A DNA stretch of 17,466 nt from Bacteroidales bacterium UBA1711. GTDB lineage: Bacteria; Bacteroidota; Bacteroidia; Bacteroidales; P3. Both the position numbers and the translations under genes were made by a program. This document shows, in pieces, positions 14,041 through 17,466 of the stretch. Numbering within the stretch: the first letter of the stretch is position 1; each line of letters starts with the position of its first letter. The stretch lies in NCBI GenBank assembly GCA_002317325.1, contig DCJB01000123.1, forward strand, positions 1 to 17,466, written 5' to 3'. The notes beneath the pieces were generated by a model. That model was not told the origin of the DNA, did not search any database, and was given only the letters and a program-made list of their open reading frames with translations.

Positions 14041-16959
14041 TTAGTAGCCGAAGATGTCCTCAAGGGTGAGTTTCTTCACCTTGCCGAACTTGGCCAGCTC
14101 GTCAAAGTTCATTTCGCTCTCCTTGCCTAAGCACATATAGACCTTCTTCTGCCCCTTGATGTATTTGTGGTTGAAGTTTACCACGTCCTGCATGGTGACG
14201 TTGGGGTAGGCCTCGAAGAGGATTTGGTTGCGGCTCTTCTTCATGTCGAAGCCCATTCGCTCGTAGTTGAGGTAGCTGCTGATGATGCCCATCTTGGTGG
14301 TGCGGGCGGTGCGGCAGTTGCTGAGGAGGCTTTTCTTGGCCAGGTCGAAGTTGGCCTGAGCCACGGGCATTTCGTCGAAGAGTTCGTTGAAGGCGTTGAG
14401 GGCGTCAACCAGCTTGTCGTTCTGGGTGGCTATGATGGCGTGGTTCACGAAGTAGCCCTCCTTGTCGCCCACGGTGCTGTAGTGGCTTTGGGCGCTGTAG
14501 GCGAGCGAGCGTTTCTCGCGCATTTCTTGGAAGACGATGGCGTTCATCGAGCCGCCGAAGTATTCGTTGAAGAGGTTGATGACGGGCGAGTTCTTGGTGC
14601 TGAACTTCTCGCTGCGGAAGAACTCGCGCATATAGGTCTGGTTGGCGTTGTAATCGACAAAGTAGAGCGTGTTCTCGCTCACGGCCTTGGGCAGCACCTT
14701 CTTGTTGGCGGGGGTCTTGAGGGTCATCTTGGTGGCGTTGGCCAGGCTCTTGATGCGGTCGAGGCTTTCGGGGCCGTAGTAGAGCACGCGGTGCTTGTAG
14801 CCGTAGAGCTGGTGCAGGGCGTCGGTCAGCTGCTGGCATTTCATGGCTTTGAGCTGCTCTTCGCTCAGCTGGTCCTTGGTGGGGCTGTCTTCGCCATACA
14901 TTCCGTAGTTGGCCAGGGCGCTGAAGCAGCTTTGCTGGTTGTGCTTGGCGTTCTTGCGTCCCTTGAGTATGCGTCCCACGAGCATTTGGAGCGCTTGGTC
15001 GTTGGGCTGGCAGTCGGTGACGATTTCATCTACGAGGGCCATGGCTTTGACCATGTTCTCGCTCAGTCCGCTGACGCTGACGCTGATATTCTCTTGTCCC
15101 ACGTTGACGCTGTAGTTGCAGGCCAGCTTGTAGAACTCCTGCTGGAGCTGCTCGGCGGTGTGTTTGCTGGTGCCGAGGTAGTCAAGCACGTCGGCGGCCA
15201 TGTCGAGCGTCTTGCCCAACTGGCCGGCGCGGAAGCCGAAGTCGAAGCGGTAGATGAGGTTGAAGGTCTGGTTCTCCACGTTCTTCACGTAGAGTATTTC
15301 GGCGCCGTTGGCGGCTTTGCCCTTCTGCAGGCCTTTGCTGAAATCGACAAACACGGGCTCGATGGGTTTCACCTGGCGGGCCTTGATTTCCTTGAGGTAG
15401 TCGCTCTCGTTGTCGCGGCCCACCTCGATGGGGGTGATGGGGGGCTTGGCGACCTTGAGGATGGGTTCGGGTTCGCCTTTCAGTTTGTTTACAACCACAT
15501 AGTTGCTGTCTTGGAAGATGCGGTTGGCGAAATCTACCAAGTCTTTCTTGGTCAGCTTGGAGTAGAAGTCGAGTTCGCCGCAGACATCGCCCCAGCTGCG
15601 GTGCTCCACAAAGGCGTAGGCCATTTGGCTGGCGCGGCTGTTGTTGCTTTCGGCGCGCTTCATGATGACCAGTTTTTGGTTGTTGATGGCGGCTTCCATC
15701 AGCCAGTCGTCGAACTTGCCCTGCTTCACCAGCGCTATCTGCTCGTCGAAGAGTGCCTGCACGTCGGCCAGGGTCTGTCCCTCCTTGGGCTGTCCGCCGA
15801 AGAGGAAGGCGGAGTAGTCGTTGAGGGTGTAGGTGCCGGCGTATGCACCCTGGCAGCGCTGCTGCTGGTTGATGTTGAGGTCGATGAGACCGCACTTGTC
15901 GTTGTTGAGTATCATGCCGAGGGCGTCGGCCAGCATGGCGTCGCGGCTGCCGTTGCCGCTGTCGATGCGGTAGGCGCGGATGGTGTTCTCGGCTTCCAGT
16001 CCGACCACGGTCTTGGTGATGACGCTGGTGAGGGGCTGCTCCTTCTCGTAGGTGAATGCGGGCTGGTCAACGGGTTTCATGCCGCCCCAGTATTTGTCGA
16101 TAGTGCGGATGGCCTCGTCGGGGTCGAAATCGCCCGCCAAGCTGATGCACATATTGTTGGGCACATAATACTGGGCCACGAAGTTGCGTATGTTGCGCAT
16201 AGAGGGGTTCTTCAGGTGCTCTTGGGTGCCGAGGGTGGTCTGAGTGCCGTAGGGGTGGTGGGGGAAGAGGGCGGCGAACATGGCCTCGTTGGCTTTGCGG
16301 CCGTCTTTGGTGAGCGACATATTCTTCTCCTCATAGATGGTCTCCAGTTCGGTGTGGAAGAGGCGCAGCACGAGGTGTTGGAAGCGGTCGGCCTCAATCT
16401 CGCACCAAGTCTCCAACTGGTTGTTGGGGATATTCTCCACATACATAGTGTAGTCGTTGCTGGTGAAGGCGTTGGTGCCGGTGGAGCCGATGGCCGACAT
16501 GGCCTTGTCGTACTCGTTGGCCACGGCAATCTTAGACGCAAGATAGCTCAGGCTGTCAATTTTGTGGTAGATGATGGCGCGGGTGCCCGGGTCGTCGAAC
16601 ATCCTGTAAACCTCGAAGAGGTCCTCAATCTGCTGGATGAGCACCTTCTCCTTGGCCCAGTCGGTGGTGCCGAGGCGCTCGGTGCCCTTGAACATCATGT
16701 GTTCCAAATAGTGGGCCAGGCCGGTGGTCTCGTGAGGGTCGTTTTTCGAGCCCGCCCGCACGGCGATGTAAGTCTGAATCTTGGGGGCGTCCTTATAGAC
16801 GCTCATGAACACCTTCAGGCCGTTGTCCAACGTATATTCGCGAATATTAAGCGGGTCGTTGGGATAGGTCTTGTACTGATAATTTTTTTGGGCCGACAGG
16901 CTGCCGCACGCCAGCACGGCGATGGCCACAAAACAAACGATAAAGCGTATCCGTTTCAT
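14041..16959 (-). CDS. Exported M16 (pitrilysin-type) zinc metallopeptidase
   Basis: The 972-residue length fits M16 proteins in which two M16 halves are fused into one chain. A signal peptide (MKRIRF, hydrophobic run, likely cleavage SLSA|Q at 23/24) sends it to the periplasm; Cys18 in AVLACG makes a lipoprotein possible but the lipobox is poor. The N-terminal half has the inverted zinc motif His83-x2-Glu86-His87 in AHYLEHMMFKG, and the third ligand is probably Glu211 in the ETIYEEKN segment, so it should be catalytic. Residues TSNDYTMY (166-173) match the conserved strand. The C-terminal half lacks a zinc motif but has the MREKRSLAYSAQ signature of M16 C-terminal domains, as expected. M16 enzymes degrade short unfolded peptides. 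An A-rich leader precedes the ATG. It heads the right-hand operon. Confidence 0.95.
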   Translation of the reverse strand: MKRIRFIVCFVAIAVLACGSLSAQKNYQYKTYPNDPLNIREYTLDNGLKVFMSVYKDAPKIQTYIAVRAGSKNDPHETTGLAHYLEHMMFKGTERLGTTDWAKEKVLIQQIEDLFEVYRMFDDPGTRAIIYHKIDSLSYLASKIAVANEYDKAMSAIGSTGTNAFTSNDYTMYVENIPNNQLETWCEIEADRFQHLVLRLFHTELETIYEEKNMSLTKDGRKANEAMFAALFPHHPYGTQTTLGTQEHLKNPSMRNIRNFVAQYYVPNNMCISLAGDFDPDEAIRTIDKYWGGMKPVDQPAFTYEKEQPLTSVITKTVVGLEAENTIRAYRIDSGNGSRDAMLADALGMILNNDKCGLIDLNINQQQRCQGAYAGTYTLNDYSAFLFGGQPKEGQTLADVQALFDEQIALVKQGKFDDWLMEAAINNQKLVIMKRAESNNSRASQMAYAFVEHRSWGDVCGELDFYSKLTKKDLVDFANRIFQDSNYVVVNKLKGEPEPILKVAKPPITPIEVGRDNESDYLKEIKARQVKPIEPVFVDFSKGLQKGKAANGAEILYVKNVENQTFNLIYRFDFGFRAGQLGKTLDMAADVLDYLGTSKHTAEQLQQEFYKLACNYSVNVGQENISVSVSGLSENMVKAMALVDEIVTDCQPNDQALQMLVGRILKGRKNAKHNQQSCFSALANYGMYGEDSPTKDQLSEEQLKAMKCQQLTDALHQLYGYKHRVLYYGPESLDRIKSLANATKMTLKTPANKKVLPKAVSENTLYFVDYNANQTYMREFFRSEKFSTKNSPVINLFNEYFGGSMNAIVFQEMREKRSLAYSAQSHYSTVGDKEGYFVNHAIIATQNDKLVDALNAFNELFDEMPVAQANFDLAKKSLLSNCRTARTTKMGIISSYLNYERMGFDMKKSRNQILFEAYPNVTMQDVVNFNHKYIKGQKKVYMCLGKESEMNFDELAKFGKVKKLTLEDIFGY

Positions 16960-17014
16960 TTAATTGTTTGTTTTTGAGTTAGTTTGTTGATTATTCTCGG
17001 TTTGCTTGAACTTT

Positions 17015-17022
17015 CAAAGATA
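17015..17022 (-). promoter_or_regulatory. Candidate promoter -7 box for the M16 peptidase operon
   Basis: On the - strand this reads TATCTTTG, an exact match to the Bacteroidetes TAnnTTTG element, 55 bases upstream of the M16 ATG. No good -33 TTTG is seen at the usual distance. The transcript leader would be about 50 bases, ending in an A-rich stretch before the start codon. Confidence 0.55.
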
Positions 17023-17045
17023 CGAAAAAATTAGAATTTGAGTTA

Positions 17046-17087
17046 AGAATTTAGAATTTAGAATAAAGAATTAACAGTTTACAGTTT
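17046..17087. repeat. Short tandem heptamers in AT-rich intergenic DNA
   Basis: AGAATTT occurs twice in tandem (17046-17059), followed by a broken third copy AGAAT (17060-17064) and an AAAGAATT variant. Then comes ACAGTTT twice in tandem (17074-17087). A further AGAATTT lies at 17033-17039. The 7-base period and low GC differ sharply from the flanking genes. No function can be assigned. Confidence 0.6.
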
Positions 17088-17105
17088 ATATTTTTATACT
17101 CTTTT

Positions 17106-17138
17106 GGGGTGGGAGGGGGGTGTTGCTTAGGGGGAGGG
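17106..17138 (+). other. G-quadruplex-type cluster of five G-runs
   Basis: Five G-runs of 4, 3, 6, 5 and 3 bases are separated by loops of 1, 1, 9 and 1 bases (GGGG T GGG A GGGGGG, then nine bases, then GGGGG A GGG). This fits the usual intramolecular G-quadruplex pattern. It lies in otherwise AT-rich DNA, about 30 bases upstream of a promoter on the same strand. Formation in the cell is not shown. Confidence 0.55.
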
Positions 17139-17169
17139 ATAAACTTTTTTTGCGTATTCGCTTTTTATA

Positions 17170-17199
17170 TTGTATTTTTACAAAACGTTTTAAGTTTGC
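17170..17199 (+). promoter_or_regulatory. Promoter for the gene at the right edge
   Basis: TAAGTTTGC (17191-17199) is a full match to the Bacteroidetes -7 element, with TTG (17170-17172) placed 18 bases upstream as a -33 element. Spacing and both motifs make it the best promoter in the window. The start codon at 17244 lies 45 bases downstream, after an A-rich leader. Confidence 0.7.
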
Positions 17200-17243
17200 A
17201 TATTTCGTGCAAATGGTTAGAAAATAGATAAATATACCACAAC

Positions 17244-17466
17244 ATGGGAATGAGTAAGACTGTTAGTTTGCTTGTTGAAGGCATGGAACGTTTGGGCTTG
17301 ATAGGCTCCCGGATTCGTCAGAATGAGGGAATGGCGCCAAAAATTGAAACCGACATCATATTGCAAGAACTTCGTGACCTCTATATGGTGGCCCTCCGCT
17401 TAGAGGCCGAAAACAGTGTGGGAAGCGGCGACGATGTATCCGCCGCCAAGAAGGCTGCGGAAGAGG
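17244..17466 (+). CDS. Start of an unrecognised protein (partial, runs off the window)
   Basis: An open frame begins at ATG 17244 and continues through 74 codons to the window end without a stop. The visible part starts MGMSKTVSLLVEGMERLGLI and contains an amphipathic helical stretch (ETDIILQELRDLYMVALRLEAEN), then a charged Gly/Asp/Ala/Lys-rich segment at the end that looks like the beginning of a linker. There is no signal peptide, so it is likely cytoplasmic. I do not recognise the family. A well-formed promoter and a leader ending AACATGG support a real start, although a second in-frame ATG at 17250 is possible. Confidence 0.75.
   Translation, partial: MGMSKTVSLLVEGMERLGLIGSRIRQNEGMAPKIETDIILQELRDLYMVALRLEAENSVGSGDDVSAAKKAAEE

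Noticed and set aside
14167..16977. Very long open frame of 936 codons on the + strand, opposite the M16 peptidase gene
   Set aside because: It is rich in Val, Gly, Ala, His and Leu with no recognisable domain. The opposite strand has the HxxEH motif and full family signatures. It is a codon-bias shadow in GC-rich DNA.
1..17466. CRISPR arrays, tRNA or rRNA genes, insertion sequences or phage genes
   Set aside because: No regularly spaced repeats, tRNA-like clover patterns, rRNA sequence, transposase or phage structural motifs were seen. The only remnant of possible mobile or multi-copy origin is the DUF4143 ATPase fragment.

Overview
The window looks like the chromosome of an anaerobic Gram-negative Bacteroidota, probably order Bacteroidales. 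The evidence is LpxK (lipid A synthesis), a C-terminus resembling a type IX secretion sorting tail at the left edge, signal peptides and lipoboxes of Bacteroidetes style, starts without Shine-Dalgarno sequences but with A-rich leaders, and several TAnnTTTG promoter elements (the Bacteroidetes -7 box). A flavodiiron protein, rubrerythrin, rubredoxins and a PerR-like repressor point to an obligate anaerobe that meets oxygen, peroxide or nitric oxide. Genus cannot be fixed from this sequence alone. Coding DNA is GC-rich and intergenic DNA is clearly AT-rich.

Left block (1-2580, + strand): the tail of a secreted protein and its terminator, then hisS, closely followed by a secreted coiled-coil protein of unknown function. 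A perfect 15-bp hairpin closes this block and also serves the converging operon from the right.

Stress operon (6154-2598, - strand): perR, fprA (flavodiiron protein), hrb (flavin reductase fused to rubredoxin), a 53-residue rubredoxin, ferritin and a rubrerythrin with its rubredoxin domain at the N-terminus. Together they make a self-contained kit: a metal-dependent peroxide sensor, an NAD(P)H-to-flavin-to-rubredoxin electron line feeding an O2/NO reductase, a peroxide reductase and an iron store. This is the most coherent functional system in the window.

Middle block (6309-10778, + strand, divergent from perR): lpxK with a promoter so close to its ATG that the mRNA may be nearly leaderless, cutC overlapping lpxK by one base, and an 877-residue lipoprotein. 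The lipoprotein carries one intact transglutaminase-like domain, a second one that has lost its catalytic residues, and a thioredoxin-like C-terminus. Then comes a stretch of about 380 bases with no intact gene. It holds a long inverted repeat and the C-terminal remnant of a DUF4143-type ATPase.

Right block (16959-11163, - strand): a probable three-gene operon of an exported M16 zinc metallopeptidase, a DUF2079 polytopic membrane protein, and a lipoprotein with a GH5-like glycosidase domain plus a carboxypeptidase-regulatory-like domain. The AT-rich region beyond it (16960-17243) holds divergent promoters, short heptamer repeats and a G-quadruplex-type G-run cluster. It leads to the start of an unrecognised gene that runs off the window.
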